DNA of 64,000 bases, from positions 124,001 to 188,000 of the forward strand of contig NZ_JAAORN010000002.1 in the NCBI RefSeq assembly GCF_017695975.1, read 5' to 3'. Source of the DNA: Prochlorococcus marinus CUG1417. GTDB lineage: Bacteria; Cyanobacteriota; Cyanobacteriia; PCC-6307; Cyanobiaceae. A program made the translations under genes and the position numbers. The notes under the pieces were generated by a model, which worked only from the letters and a program-made list of their open reading frames with translations, did no database searches and was not told the origin of the DNA. Shown piece by piece: positions 1-9,291 of this stretch (within the stretch, counting starts at the first letter, position 1; each line of letters opens with the position of its first letter).

Positions 1-642
1 AAAAGAAGATCTGCAAATATACCGAACTTTAATTCTTGATGAAATATAAGCTTTAAATCCTCTTTCCAAAAAATCATTAATTATCAATGAATCCTCAGAG
101 AGGATATCTTCTTTCTCATTAAATCTAATATTTTTTAAAATTGAAGTTACAAAACATCCTAAATAAATAGAAGCTGAATAACCACTATAGTTTATATTTC
201 TATGCTTAGGGAAAAAATAGAGATAGGGACGACCCATTATTTCTGCGCAAAGTTTGGGAATAAATTCACTCGAACTACTAATCACCTTAGGCACTCCACC
301 GACAACTGCGGCATCCAAACTTTTATTTTGTAAAGCTAATAATGCATTCTCAGCATAATCCTTTGTGAATCTTGATCTAGTATCGAACCTAAATGAATAT
401 TTGGAAGATGATTTATCGACAGCTAAATTTAGTGCCTTAACTCTAGACACTTTCGTGGAAATATAAACTAATTTTATCTCCTTATTACCAATCTTATCTA
501 ATATCTTCTTCTCAATATTAATTTCTCCAGAGTTTACTAAAATTATTTCTTTAGGACTAATTGTCTGATCTAAAATAGTTTGTAAACAATCAAAGAACTC
601 TTGATGATCGGAGTAACATGTCCCAAAAAAAGAATAATTCAT
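1..642 (-). CDS. Glycosyltransferase family 2, ExoA-like (C-terminus outside window)
   Basis: Open reading frame of 214 codons running from an ATG at 642 to the window edge without a stop, so the C-terminus is missing. It begins MNYSFFGTCYSDHQEFFDCL, the strand-helix start of a GT-A domain. Residues 90-110 contain KYSFRFDTRSRFTKDYAE, which looks like the metal/nucleotide-binding DxD-type loop of the succinoglycan ExoA-like GT2 group. A later VGG and an SGYSASIYLG segment fit the acceptor side of that group. Its ATG overlaps the stop of the preceding heptose gene by four bases (ATGA at 642-639), so it is probably translationally coupled and the last seen gene of the heptose operon. A heptosyl or other sugar transferase is an inference; donor and acceptor cannot be read from sequence. 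Confidence 0.82.
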   Translation of the reverse strand, partial: MNYSFFGTCYSDHQEFFDCLQTILDQTISPKEIILVNSGEINIEKKILDKIGNKEIKLVYISTKVSRVKALNLAVDKSSSKYSFRFDTRSRFTKDYAENALLALQNKSLDAAVVGGVPKVISSSSEFIPKLCAEIMGRPYLYFFPKHRNINYSGYSASIYLGCFVTSILKNIRFNEKEDILSEDSLIINDFLERGFKAYISSRIKVRYICRSSF

Positions 643-1883
643 AAATCATTAACGTTCAAAAAATTGCAGCCTGCATTCATCGCGGCCAAGTAGTCATTAT
701 CAGAATCGCCAATCATTAATGATTTTTTAAGATCAATATTTCTAAAAAAAGCCTGTTCTAAAAAAAGTCCGGGATTAGGTTTTCTGCAAAAACAATCTTT
801 TTTTAGTATCGAGATTTCACCTTGGTAACCTTTATGAGGATGATGTGGACAAAATGTTACGACATCAATTTTCAAACCCTTTGAAAGGCAAAATTTAACC
901 ACAAAAGTATTAATTCTGTCTAAATCTTTTAAATTTAATCTGCCCATCGATATAGATGGTTGATTAGTTAATAAGCAAACAAAATCATAATTAAAAGATA
1001 TTGGTAAAATTTTTTCAATATTATGAATATCAAAATCAATATCCTTTTCTTTAAGTATGTATTTACCAATATCACATTTTATAAGAGTGTTATCTCTATC
1101 TAAGAATAAAGTTTTTTGTGAATTAGTGTAATTTTTTTTGTTTACCTTATCTCTTAACAAATCATTTTCAACAACTTTTAATCTTTTAGGAGTCCCCATA
1201 TCTTTTATGTACTCAGTAGTGTTATAGGAGTAAATATTTATATTCAAGTTAAAAGCATTTTTAACGATAAAATGAAAAATTGATTTTGAATCATTTTCTT
1301 TTGGAGCGCTTATTTTTTCTAATAAAACTTTATTCAAAATAAAAATACCTGAATTACCAAGATATGCATCTTTATCAATTTCTTTATTTTTTTCTTTTGA
1401 AAATATAGCCTCTACTAAAGAACCATTTGGAACCGAAACTAAGTCTGAATCCTCAGGATGATCACTGGTATGAGTAACTAAAGTTAAATTTGAAGATAAT
1501 CGCTTATGGAAATATTTTAATTTCTTAAAATCAATTGAAAAAATAAGATCTCCATTAATAAAAATAAAATCATCACATAATTTCTCCTTCAAATTCCAAA
1601 GAGCTCCACATTCACCCATGGGCTTTTTTTCTAAAAATACTTCTATATAAATCTGATATTTTTTATTTAAATACTCTACAAATTCCAAAAAATTTTTACT
1701 CTTATATCCAATAGTAAGAATAACTCTTTTAAATTGATAATTTTCTAATTGTTCTATGCATCTTTCAAGGGTACTTTTCCCATTTACTAAAAATAGTGGT
1801 TTAGGGATATCTTTTGTTATTTCTTGTAGTCGTGTTCCTAAGCCTCCACAAGCCAAAACAACATCATATTTATCTGGCTTCAT
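639..1883 (-). CDS. hddC-gmhB: Bifunctional heptose-1-phosphate guanylyltransferase / heptose bisphosphate phosphatase (HddC-GmhB fusion)
   Basis: Two domains in one 414-residue chain. Residues 1-240 are a sugar-phosphate nucleotidyltransferase: GGLGTRL at 13-19, the IPKPL lysine at 28, and NGD at 110-112. Residues 257-414 are a HAD phosphatase of the GmhB type: motif I LDRDNT (Asp262, Asp264), motif II TNQ at 306-308, the zinc loop CPHHPH at 345-350 with CFC at 364-366, the RKP lysine at 368, and GDSDND at 392-397. In the GDP-D-glycero-alpha-D-manno-heptose route, GmhB removes the 7-phosphate and HddC adds GMP, so this fusion would carry out the last two steps. The start overlaps the stop of hddA by four bases. 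The nucleotide (GTP) is inferred from the neighbouring hddA; a different NDP-sugar is possible. Confidence 0.87.
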   Translation of the reverse strand: MKPDKYDVVLACGGLGTRLQEITKDIPKPLFLVNGKSTLERCIEQLENYQFKRVILTIGYKSKNFLEFVEYLNKKYQIYIEVFLEKKPMGECGALWNLKEKLCDDFIFINGDLIFSIDFKKLKYFHKRLSSNLTLVTHTSDHPEDSDLVSVPNGSLVEAIFSKEKNKEIDKDAYLGNSGIFILNKVLLEKISAPKENDSKSIFHFIVKNAFNLNINIYSYNTTEYIKDMGTPKRLKVVENDLLRDKVNKKNYTNSQKTLFLDRDNTLIKCDIGKYILKEKDIDFDIHNIEKILPISFNYDFVCLLTNQPSISMGRLNLKDLDRINTFVVKFCLSKGLKIDVVTFCPHHPHKGYQGEISILKKDCFCRKPNPGLFLEQAFFRNIDLKKSLMIGDSDNDYLAAMNAGCNFLNVNDL

Positions 1884-2872
1884 ATCTGAAAATTAGAAAG
1901 ACCTTCAGTTGCTGGCTTTGCCTTAAAAACACCCTTTAGACCTTCTTTAAAAGATAATTCGTAAATTTTATCTTGTCCAATTTTAGAAGAAACTAGAAAA
2001 TAACCACCATTTCCCGCACCGATTAATCTTATCCAATTATTAGGTATAATTTTGTCAATTAAATCATATTGTTCTTTCAAAGTACTATTCATTGTATTAC
2101 AAATTGATTTTTTTATTAACCAAGAATCTCTTACAGAATCATTAAAAAATTCTTCTATTTTGTAATCCCTTTGATCTTCAAATTCAATAAATTTAACTGC
2201 AATATCTCTAATTTGTAAAATTTTTTCTGCAGCCTCAATATCGTTTTTTATTTTTGCTAAAACCGAATCTGCACTCCTTTTCTTATTTGTTGGTATGAGG
2301 TAAAAATTATCTGATAATCTATTTAAGACATCAGTTTTCTGTTTTGAAAGAATGTTCCTTTTTACATTATTATCACTATAAAATGTGAATGAATTAAAAC
2401 CTTCTGATGCGCAAAGATACTGATCTTGTTTACCTATAGGTTTGCCTAATTTGTGAATTTCTAAGTAACAAGCTTTTTCAATTATTTCATTTTTAGAAAG
2501 TTCAAATTTAAATGCTTTAGATAATGAGCTAATTAACGCAAGTATAAATGATGCAGAACCTCCTAAGCCAGATCCACCTGTGGCAAATCCAAAAGTTTTT
2601 AGCTCTATATAATTCGGAATATCAAAATATGATAAAACCTCTCTGACAATAGGATGAACTATCTCATTAGAATTTGTATATTCTTCTCTATTAGAATATT
2701 CTAATATACCTTTTTTTGAAATTGATGGGAGAACATTTAGTACAGAGTATGAATATTTATCTAAAGAATATCCCAGACAGACTCCAAATCCTTCATCTTT
2801 AACAAACCAATCAAGATCAGAGCTACCACCTAACAAAGATACTCTATAGGGTGATTTACCAATGTAAATCAT
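1880..2872 (-). CDS. hddA: D-glycero-alpha-D-manno-heptose 7-phosphate kinase
   Basis: GHMP-superfamily kinase of 330 residues, the normal length for HddA. The N-terminus SPYRVSLLGGSSDLDWF (7-23) is the substrate loop typical of HddA-like sugar kinases. GGSGLGGSAS at 99-108 is the ATP-binding GHMP motif 2, and GAGNGGYF near residue 284 is motif 3. The enzyme phosphorylates C1 of D-glycero-D-manno-heptose 7-phosphate in the cytoplasm. It is flanked by gmhA (four-base overlap at 2869-2872) and the hddC-gmhB fusion (four-base overlap at 1880-1883), so the three genes form one tightly coupled operon. The alternative, an L-fucokinase-type GHMP enzyme, is less likely because all other heptose steps are present. 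Confidence 0.87.
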   Translation of the reverse strand: MIYIGKSPYRVSLLGGSSDLDWFVKDEGFGVCLGYSLDKYSYSVLNVLPSISKKGILEYSNREEYTNSNEIVHPIVREVLSYFDIPNYIELKTFGFATGGSGLGGSASFILALISSLSKAFKFELSKNEIIEKACYLEIHKLGKPIGKQDQYLCASEGFNSFTFYSDNNVKRNILSKQKTDVLNRLSDNFYLIPTNKKRSADSVLAKIKNDIEAAEKILQIRDIAVKFIEFEDQRDYKIEEFFNDSVRDSWLIKKSICNTMNSTLKEQYDLIDKIIPNNWIRLIGAGNGGYFLVSSKIGQDKIYELSFKEGLKGVFKAKPATEGLSNFQI

Positions 2873-3507
2873 GAAATAAGATCCTCAAGTGTTCTTTTTT
2901 GGTATTTTGGTAAATCAAAATTCGCAAAACAATCAGAATACTTTGATATCAATCTTTGTTTGATATAGTGAAAGATTGACAATTGTAAATCTTCGCAAAT
3001 TTCCATATCATCAAATTTAATATGAATTGGATAATCAACAATCTTATTAAGAGCACCCCCATTAAAACCAGTTAAAGCTGCTTGTTTGATATTTCTTTGC
3101 TTAGCCTTTCTAGCACACTTGACTAAATTTATAGAATTGCCACTCCCAGACAAATAAATCAAAAAATCATCTCTATCTATGATGGTATCTATTAACATTG
3201 AATAAGCCTCATCATAAGAGAGGTCATTAGATGCAGCAGTTAAATGGCAAACATTATCCGCCAAACATGAGATTTTTAATTTAAGTCCTGCAATGGAAAA
3301 TGTTTTCATGAAATCTCCAGATATATGATGAGCATTTGCTTGACTGCCACCATTTCCTAAAAGGTATATATTTGAGTTACTTCCAAAGTAAGAATCAAAA
3401 ACCTGAAAAAAGGCATCAAGCTGATCTTGCTTTACTAAATCCAATGCACCTATTAAACCCTTAGCATAATCTTTAAAAACAAATTTATTTTCTTTATTTT
3501 CCACCAC
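2869..3507 (-). CDS. gmhA: Sedoheptulose 7-phosphate isomerase (phosphoheptose isomerase)
   Basis: SIS-domain protein of 212 residues. LLGNGGSQANAHHISGDF carries the glycine/serine phosphate loop and metal-site histidines of GmhA. AASNDLSYDEAYS and YLSGSGNSINLV are the second and third conserved SIS segments. It converts sedoheptulose 7-phosphate to D-glycero-D-manno-heptose 7-phosphate, the entry step of the heptose pathway. The reading frame opens with GTG at 3507 followed by another GTG; no in-frame ATG is available upstream, and no clear Shine-Dalgarno is visible. It is the first gene of the operon gmhA-hddA-hddC/gmhB-GT, so its promoter should lie in the 238-base divergent gap 3508-3745, where several AT-rich -10-like hexamers exist but none stands out. 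Confidence 0.9.
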   Translation of the reverse strand: MVENKENKFVFKDYAKGLIGALDLVKQDQLDAFFQVFDSYFGSNSNIYLLGNGGSQANAHHISGDFMKTFSIAGLKLKISCLADNVCHLTAASNDLSYDEAYSMLIDTIIDRDDFLIYLSGSGNSINLVKCARKAKQRNIKQAALTGFNGGALNKIVDYPIHIKFDDMEICEDLQLSIFHYIKQRLISKYSDCFANFDLPKYQKRTLEDLIS

Positions 3508-3745
3508 AATGTACAGATAACTTTATAATTTTAACTCACAAAGTAAATTGATAAATTTGTTGTAGACACTTTTTCTAGTTAAATAAAATATATTTGAATT
3601 TTAATTTTTTTATATTTAGTTTTTTTATTATTACAAACAAAATCTTAATATAAATTCAATAAATTTATTTTTAATCGATATATTTGTAAAGTAATAAGAG
3701 AAATTGGATTTTAAAAAGCTTAACTAAATCCATATTTATAAATTA

Positions 3746-4594
3746 ATGGAAAATAATTTATTTAACACTGAATTTGCGAGAAATTCAAAATTCGATCCTA
3801 ATTTCGTAGGAAATATATCTAAAAAAAATGATTGGAAGTTTCTTGCAGATCAATTTAAATATTTTTTAGATGATAAGAAGTCTACAAAGCCTTTAATACC
3901 AAAACTAATTCATCAAATATGGTTAGGTGATAAGAAATTACCAAAGAACTGTATTCCTTGGATGAAATCTTGGAAAAACTTTAATCCGGACTGGGAATAT
4001 AAATTATGGAACGAAGATAATATCAAAACACTAAATATAAAAAATTTTGATGTTTATTCTAAAAAAATCAATCCTGGTTATAGAAGTGATATCTTGAGGT
4101 ACATTATTTTGAAGAAATTTGGCGGTCTTTATGCTGATACAGACTTTGAATGCCTTAAACCTTTACCCTTGGATATTCTCAAATATAAATTCATCGCTGG
4201 GATAATGTTTGGTAATAATCCTATTATTGGAAATTCAATATTACTAAGCACGCCAAATTTTATACTTTTAGATAAAATTCTCACTCATATAAAATCAACA
4301 GAATATAAAAATGATATCGATCATATAATTAAAAATTCAGGGCCTGAAAACGTTACTAAAGAATTTTTTTCATTGGAAAAAAAAATTAAAAATCAAATTC
4401 TTATTCTTCCATCTAATTATTTCTATCCATATCCAAACTTTAGGATAAATAATCATATTAATAAGTATTTGGAAATTGAAGATATAAGCATTGGCATTCA
4501 TCATTGGAATATGACTTGGATGAAAGGTAGTTTAATAAATAGAATAAAAAATAAATTGAAACTTTATTTTAAATTTAATAAAAATCAAAAATGA
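3746..4594 (+). CDS. Glycosyltransferase with DXD motif (GT32 / OCH1-like capsular sugar transferase)
   Basis: 282 residues. IPKLIHQIWLG at 51-61 is the start motif of the Gly_transf_sug / GT32 fold. YRSDILRYIILKKFGGLYAD followed by TDF places the DXD at 131-133 after the conserved R-x-D-x-x-R-Y helix. IHHWNMTW near residue 254 is the C-terminal HHW segment seen in these enzymes. The family transfers hexoses from nucleotide sugars to capsule, glycolipid or O-antigen acceptors. It overlaps the downstream ABC exporter by four bases (4591-4594), so the two are co-translated and probably build and move the same glycan. Donor sugar unknown. Confidence 0.85.
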   Translation: MENNLFNTEFARNSKFDPNFVGNISKKNDWKFLADQFKYFLDDKKSTKPLIPKLIHQIWLGDKKLPKNCIPWMKSWKNFNPDWEYKLWNEDNIKTLNIKNFDVYSKKINPGYRSDILRYIILKKFGGLYADTDFECLKPLPLDILKYKFIAGIMFGNNPIIGNSILLSTPNFILLDKILTHIKSTEYKNDIDHIIKNSGPENVTKEFFSLEKKIKNQILILPSNYFYPYPNFRINNHINKYLEIEDISIGIHHWNMTWMKGSLINRIKNKLKLYFKFNKNQK

Positions 4595-6381
4595 AAAGAA
4601 GCTATAAATTACTAAAATCCATTTTAAACTTATTTAGAGCACTAGATAGAAAAAGAAAATATCAATTTTTTGGAATAATATTCATCAATATACTTAATGG
4701 GCTTTTTGAGTTTATAACAATTGGCTCAGCTCTTTTATTTATAGAGTCTTTAACAAATCCAAATAAAATTTCTTCTTCTTTTTCATTGTTGATCATAACA
4801 TTTAATATTGAAAATGATAAAGATTTAGTTACTTTATCTACCTTAATTTTTTTAATAATTATATTTTTAACTACTATAATTAGAATTGTTAATTTATGGT
4901 TAAATACAAAATTCAGAATTTCCTTTATAAATTTTATTTCGAATAATGTTTATCGTAAGATAATTAATCAAGATTATTATTATTTTATTAATAATAATAG
5001 TAGTGATCTATTAACAGATTTAACTTCTAATATAGATAAAACAAATTTCTTCTTTGAAAACTTATTAACATGTACTACCTCCATAATATTATCACTAAGT
5101 ATTATTTTATCTCTTATCAAATTAAACTTTTATATAACATTTTCTTCAGTTATATTCTTCTTATCAATATATACTCTTTTAGGAATCTTTATAAATAAAA
5201 GAGTAGAAAAAATTAGCAAATATGAATTAAAATCCAATTATAATCTAATCAAAAATATACAAGACAGTTTAAATGCTATAAAAGAAATTATTATTTCAAA
5301 TAATCATGAATTTTATGTAAAGAACTTTAAAATAAACAACCTTAATTTACGTACTTATCAAGGTGTGATCGCATTCATAACTACGTTTCCACGATATTTA
5401 TTCGAAGGTATTGGTCTTTTGTTCTTAGGGATTTGTGGTTTCACAATTTTCTCAAAATTTGATAATTCAGCCAATATTATTGCTTTATTAGGAGCTTTTG
5501 CTCTTGGGGCACAGAAACTTCTACCTTCCATGCAAAGTTCTTATAAATCTTGGTCATTACTATATTTCTATAACAAGCCATTAGACAGGATACTAAATCT
5601 AATTAATTTAAATAGTAATGAGACTAATTCAGTAAAAGATAGGCTTTCATTTAAAAATGAGATAAAAATAACAAATCTAAACTTTTCTTATACAAGTAAT
5701 AGTGGGGAAATATCCAAAGATATTAATCTAACAATCAAGAAAGGAGAAAATATAGGCATATTTGGGAAGACTGGGAGCGGTAAAACGACGCTTATAAACA
5801 TTATGATGGGTCTCCTAACCCCCAAAAGTGGTTTTATAATCGTTGATAACACTGATCTTTTTAATAAAGATAAAACATTCATTTTAAAAAAATGGAAAAA
5901 TAATATAGCTCTTGTCCCACAAGATGTATTTTTGTATGATGCCACGATATTAGAAAATATAGCTTTTTGCATTCCTAAAGAAAAAATAGATTATAAAAGA
6001 GTTCGTAATGCAGCAAAGATTGCTTGTGCGCACGAATTTATAAATAAAACGATAGATGGTTATAACACTTTTGTAGGCGATAACGGTATTAAATTAAGCG
6101 GTGGTCAAAAACAAAGAATTGGTCTTGCTAGAGCAATTTATACTAATTCAGATTTGCTTATTCTTGATGAATCAACAAGTGCTTTAGATTTTAAAACTGA
6201 AAAATCCGTAATTGAGTCAATATTCAATCCAACAACAAATAAAAAACTTACCACTATTACTATTGCTCATAGATTATCTACTTTAAGATTTTGCGACAAA
6301 ATTATTGAATTAAATAATGGAATGATTAGAAACATTTATAACAATAAAGAGTTTGTAGAGAAATTTCAAAATTTATTTTAA
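4591..6381 (+). CDS. ABC exporter, fused permease-ATPase, PglK/MsbA-like
   Basis: 596 residues: about six hydrophobic helices in the first 330 residues, then a complete nucleotide-binding domain. Walker A GKTGSGKT is at 392-399, the signature LSGGQKQ at 502-508 and Walker B LLILDE at 522-527, followed by the H-loop IAHRL. The layout matches half-transporters such as PglK, which flip lipid-linked oligosaccharides, and MsbA. Translation is coupled to the preceding glycosyltransferase through ATGA at 4591. A second protein of nearly the same length and arrangement is at 19239-21026 and a shorter one at 51633-53243. A flippase role is inferred from context; export of another substrate cannot be excluded. 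Confidence 0.85.
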   Translation: MKRSYKLLKSILNLFRALDRKRKYQFFGIIFINILNGLFEFITIGSALLFIESLTNPNKISSSFSLLIITFNIENDKDLVTLSTLIFLIIIFLTTIIRIVNLWLNTKFRISFINFISNNVYRKIINQDYYYFINNNSSDLLTDLTSNIDKTNFFFENLLTCTTSIILSLSIILSLIKLNFYITFSSVIFFLSIYTLLGIFINKRVEKISKYELKSNYNLIKNIQDSLNAIKEIIISNNHEFYVKNFKINNLNLRTYQGVIAFITTFPRYLFEGIGLLFLGICGFTIFSKFDNSANIIALLGAFALGAQKLLPSMQSSYKSWSLLYFYNKPLDRILNLINLNSNETNSVKDRLSFKNEIKITNLNFSYTSNSGEISKDINLTIKKGENIGIFGKTGSGKTTLINIMMGLLTPKSGFIIVDNTDLFNKDKTFILKKWKNNIALVPQDVFLYDATILENIAFCIPKEKIDYKRVRNAAKIACAHEFINKTIDGYNTFVGDNGIKLSGGQKQRIGLARAIYTNSDLLILDESTSALDFKTEKSVIESIFNPTTNKKLTTITIAHRLSTLRFCDKIIELNNGMIRNIYNNKEFVEKFQNLF

Positions 6382-6394
6382 AAATATTTTTTAA

Positions 6395-7330
6395 TTACAT
6401 TTTTTTTAAATAATTAAGTACTATAGATATTTTTCTTTTTAATCTAAGAAAAATATTATTTTTTTTATTTAAATATGATCTTATCTGATTCATACAATTA
6501 GTATCTTCAATTATATTTTCAGGAAAATGTATAATATTTTTCTCGTTAACTTCCGAATTTAAAATATCATTGTCATAACTGGAGTGAATGCCGCTCCCAT
6601 CATGCCCTATATTTCTTGTTAAAGAAATTCTAGGAGTTAAGCATAAACCTTTATTAAGGAAAATAAAGCTATACCAAAAGATATCCCAAATATTATTTAA
6701 TTTTCCATTTGCATTATTTAATACTTGAGACCAAAATAGGCTCTTTCTCAAGTTAAGATCAAAGTCCTTAATCATTCTTGAATTAAAAACATTACTTAAA
6801 TAATATGGATCACAAGACAATGGATCGTCTATAAATTTATTCCATCTATCTTTCCATGTGGCCCATCCCCAACAAAACATAGTTCTAATAAAAAAGCACT
6901 CAAGTTTGGAATCTATTCTCGTAGGAAAATTATATCCATTAATATGCCAAACCTCCGTTTGATTTTTATAAATGACAAGAGCGTTATTCATGTAAGACAA
7001 AAAATATTTTGAAACAACAATATCATCTTCCAAAATTATTACAGTTTCATATTTTGATAAAACTCCTGAAATGCCTCTTTTAAGGTTAGGACTACATGAA
7101 AGATTAAATTTAGCCCTATTAATTGTTATTGTTTTAAATTTATTAGAAAATGATTTTATAATTTTCTCAACACTGTCAATTAAATGTATTTCAGAAATTT
7201 TTCTATGTCCATCAATGAATGCATATAGATCTGTATTTTTCGCCTCACTATTTTTACTTAATGAATTAAGAGTTTCATAAGTATGGTAAGGTCTGTTAAA
7301 AGCAAAAAAGGCAATTGGGCTATATTCCAT
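6395..7330 (-). CDS. GT-A-fold glycosyltransferase (sugar transferase)
   Basis: 311 residues. The N-terminus SPIAFFAFNRPYHTYETLNS is the opening strand and helix of a large bacterial GT-A group usually annotated as sugar transferase. VIILEDDIVVSKYFLSYM places an acidic EDD triad at 101-103, the expected nucleotide/metal-binding position. FCWGWATWKDRW near 152-163 is the conserved acceptor-side tryptophan cluster of this group, and IWDIFWYSFIF supports it. It converges with the ABC exporter on the other strand with only 13 bases between stop codons. Upstream on the same strand is a methyltransferase gene, 47 bases away. Specific sugar unknown. Confidence 0.78.
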   Translation of the reverse strand: MEYSPIAFFAFNRPYHTYETLNSLSKNSEAKNTDLYAFIDGHRKISEIHLIDSVEKIIKSFSNKFKTITINRAKFNLSCSPNLKRGISGVLSKYETVIILEDDIVVSKYFLSYMNNALVIYKNQTEVWHINGYNFPTRIDSKLECFFIRTMFCWGWATWKDRWNKFIDDPLSCDPYYLSNVFNSRMIKDFDLNLRKSLFWSQVLNNANGKLNNIWDIFWYSFIFLNKGLCLTPRISLTRNIGHDGSGIHSSYDNDILNSEVNEKNIIHFPENIIEDTNCMNQIRSYLNKKNNIFLRLKRKISIVLNYLKKM

Positions 7331-7377
7331 ATTTAAATCTTTTCATTTATTATATTTTAGTAAATCAAGGAAATATA

Positions 7378-8220
7378 CTACCTTATATTTTTAATTAGTT
7401 TTTTACTATAACTAAAATCACTTTGTGTAAGAGATTTTTCTTTGAAAATTAAATTTAGCAGAATTTTTTGAAGTTTTTCAAATAGTAAATTAATTTTCCA
7501 AATTATTCTTGCAAGCCGGAAAGCTATAATCCATTTTCTTGTATTCGCAAGAACATGTAGAGATTTTCCAAAACTAAAGATTCTATCAGGATCGTAACCT
7601 TCTTTTTTGAAAGCAATCTTAAGACTTTTAATGCTGTGAAATGATATATGTTGTCCAACTTCAAAGTTATAATAATCCCAATTTAAATTTGGTATCTTGC
7701 CAACATCTCTAAGTTCTGTCGAAAATAAAAACAAATTGACATCTCCTACTTTTTCTCTTAAGAATGATGGTAGAGAGGGAATATGCTCAATAACTTCAAA
7801 AGAAGTCTTTATTTTAATTTTTGACATCATTTCGTCAGAAGCTATAAAAGGTTTTATTAATGACATCGATGAAAATTCATCAAATCCGTAAAATAAGTAT
7901 CCTTTGTCTCTCATTAATCTTGGGAAAATACCAATTCCAGTTCCTAAATCCAAACATTTCTCAAAATCAGCCGTTCTATTAATTATTTGCCAAATTCTAA
8001 AATATAAGATCGTCTTCGATGCCAAAGAATTGTTTCGAATAACGTGACCCGTATCACATGAAAAGGATTCTTCATAAGCATTAATAAGCCAGGTAGGATT
8101 ACAAAGAAAAAGGATATCACAATCGTTGCAGTGCATTAAGTCTGATTTAATATAATCTTTAGTAACCTCTACTCTCTTTTTACAAACCAAATTAGTTCCA
8201 TTACAATTTGGACAATTCAA
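7378..8220 (-). CDS. SAM-dependent methyltransferase with N-terminal zinc ribbon
   Basis: 280 residues. Cys3/Cys6 and Cys31/Cys34 make a small treble-clef-like zinc ribbon, as in many surface-sugar methyltransferases. The SAM-binding glycine loop CLDLGTGIGIF lies at 89-99, followed by the acidic strand YGFDEF at 111-116 and a FEVIEHI post-motif. The start is TTG at 8220. No ATG, GTG or other TTG occurs in frame between it and the upstream stop, and starting here keeps the first CxxC pair intact. Probably methylates a sugar, C- or O-linked, during surface polysaccharide synthesis; the target is unknown. It may be co-transcribed with the downstream sugar transferase. Confidence 0.78.
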   Translation of the reverse strand: MNCPNCNGTNLVCKKRVEVTKDYIKSDLMHCNDCDILFLCNPTWLINAYEESFSCDTGHVIRNNSLASKTILYFRIWQIINRTADFEKCLDLGTGIGIFPRLMRDKGYLFYGFDEFSSMSLIKPFIASDEMMSKIKIKTSFEVIEHIPSLPSFLREKVGDVNLFLFSTELRDVGKIPNLNWDYYNFEVGQHISFHSIKSLKIAFKKEGYDPDRIFSFGKSLHVLANTRKWIIAFRLARIIWKINLLFEKLQKILLNLIFKEKSLTQSDFSYSKKLIKNIR

Positions 8221-8356
8221 GAATCTAATTGATAACTCGTATTATTATATACTTAAGAAAAACAATTTTAATAAGATAAAATTTTTGAAATTGTAGATTA
8301 TCTTTTTTTTAAAAATACTTTAAAACTATATTTTATAAGCTTTCCCCAGTCATCTG

Positions 8357-9217
8357 ATGCAAGATAAGAAATTTTTAATTGTTGGCACAGTTAAAAACTG
8401 CTCCAAAACTTTATTAAATACAGTAAATTGCATTGATAAAGCATTTTCAAAAACATTAAAGTATCAATTTTTCTTGGTTGAATCTGATAGTACTGACAAT
8501 ACATTACAAATCTTGAGAAATTTAAAGAAAAAAAGAAAAGATTTTAATTTCGAATCTTGTGGTTTTTTAAAATATAAACTACCTAATAGGACTGAAAGAA
8601 TTGCTTATTGCAGGAACAAATATTTAAATTATTTATTTAAAAATTCGATTTATAAATGGGTTGATTATTTGGTTGTTGCCGATTTTGATGGTGTATGCTC
8701 TAGTTTAAATGAAAAAAATCTCACATCGTGCTGGGAACATGATGGTTGGGATGTAATGACATCAAATAATAAAGGTTTATATTATGATATTTACGCATTA
8801 AGGCACGATATTTGGTCGCCAAATAATTGTTGGGAATATAAAAAAGCCCTAATTGAGATTGGATATAATGATTTTGATGCAGAGAGACAGGCTGTAAAGG
8901 GCAGAATGATAAAAATTAATCCAAACGCTAAATTAATAAAAGTCAATTCTGCATTTGGTGGATTAGCAATTTATAAAAAAATAGCCATATCTAGAGATGC
9001 TACATATAAAGGTAAGGATAACAATGGGCAACTTATTTGTGAACATGTAATTTTCAACAGTTTCATCACTTCAATTGGCGGTAATATATATATCAATCCT
9101 CAATTAGTTATTGGAGAATCACCTAAAGAACATGTGTTAGGAGGAAACAAGCTTTTTGTGTTTTTTAAAAAATTAATCCTAATTTTAAAAAGTGAATTAA
9201 AAAAATTATTCAGTTAA
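8357..9217 (+). CDS. Putative glycosyltransferase, GT69 (CMT1/Cap59)-like
   Basis: 286 residues. FLIVGTVKNCSKTLL opens a GT-A-like fold and VESDSTDNTL at 41-50 is the usual acidic loop. RTERIAYCRNKYL at 78-90 and VVADFDG at 106-112 resemble the R-x-x-R-I-A-x-x-R-N helix and acidic triad of cryptococcal-type CMT1/Cap59 mannosyltransferases. CEHVIFN near 228 fits the C-terminal part. It has its own short spacer on both sides: 136 bases from the divergent methyltransferase and 74 from manC, which makes GDP-mannose. That neighbour is compatible with, but does not prove, a mannose donor. Family assignment is by motif impression only. Confidence 0.68.
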   Translation: MQDKKFLIVGTVKNCSKTLLNTVNCIDKAFSKTLKYQFFLVESDSTDNTLQILRNLKKKRKDFNFESCGFLKYKLPNRTERIAYCRNKYLNYLFKNSIYKWVDYLVVADFDGVCSSLNEKNLTSCWEHDGWDVMTSNNKGLYYDIYALRHDIWSPNNCWEYKKALIEIGYNDFDAERQAVKGRMIKINPNAKLIKVNSAFGGLAIYKKIAISRDATYKGKDNNGQLICEHVIFNSFITSIGGNIYINPQLVIGESPKEHVLGGNKLFVFFKKLILILKSELKKLFS

Positions 9218-9291
9218 ATCAAATGCAAATCTTCAAATTATTTTCGCCTCATAAAAAAATATTACGTTAATAAATTTTGTTTAAATAAATC

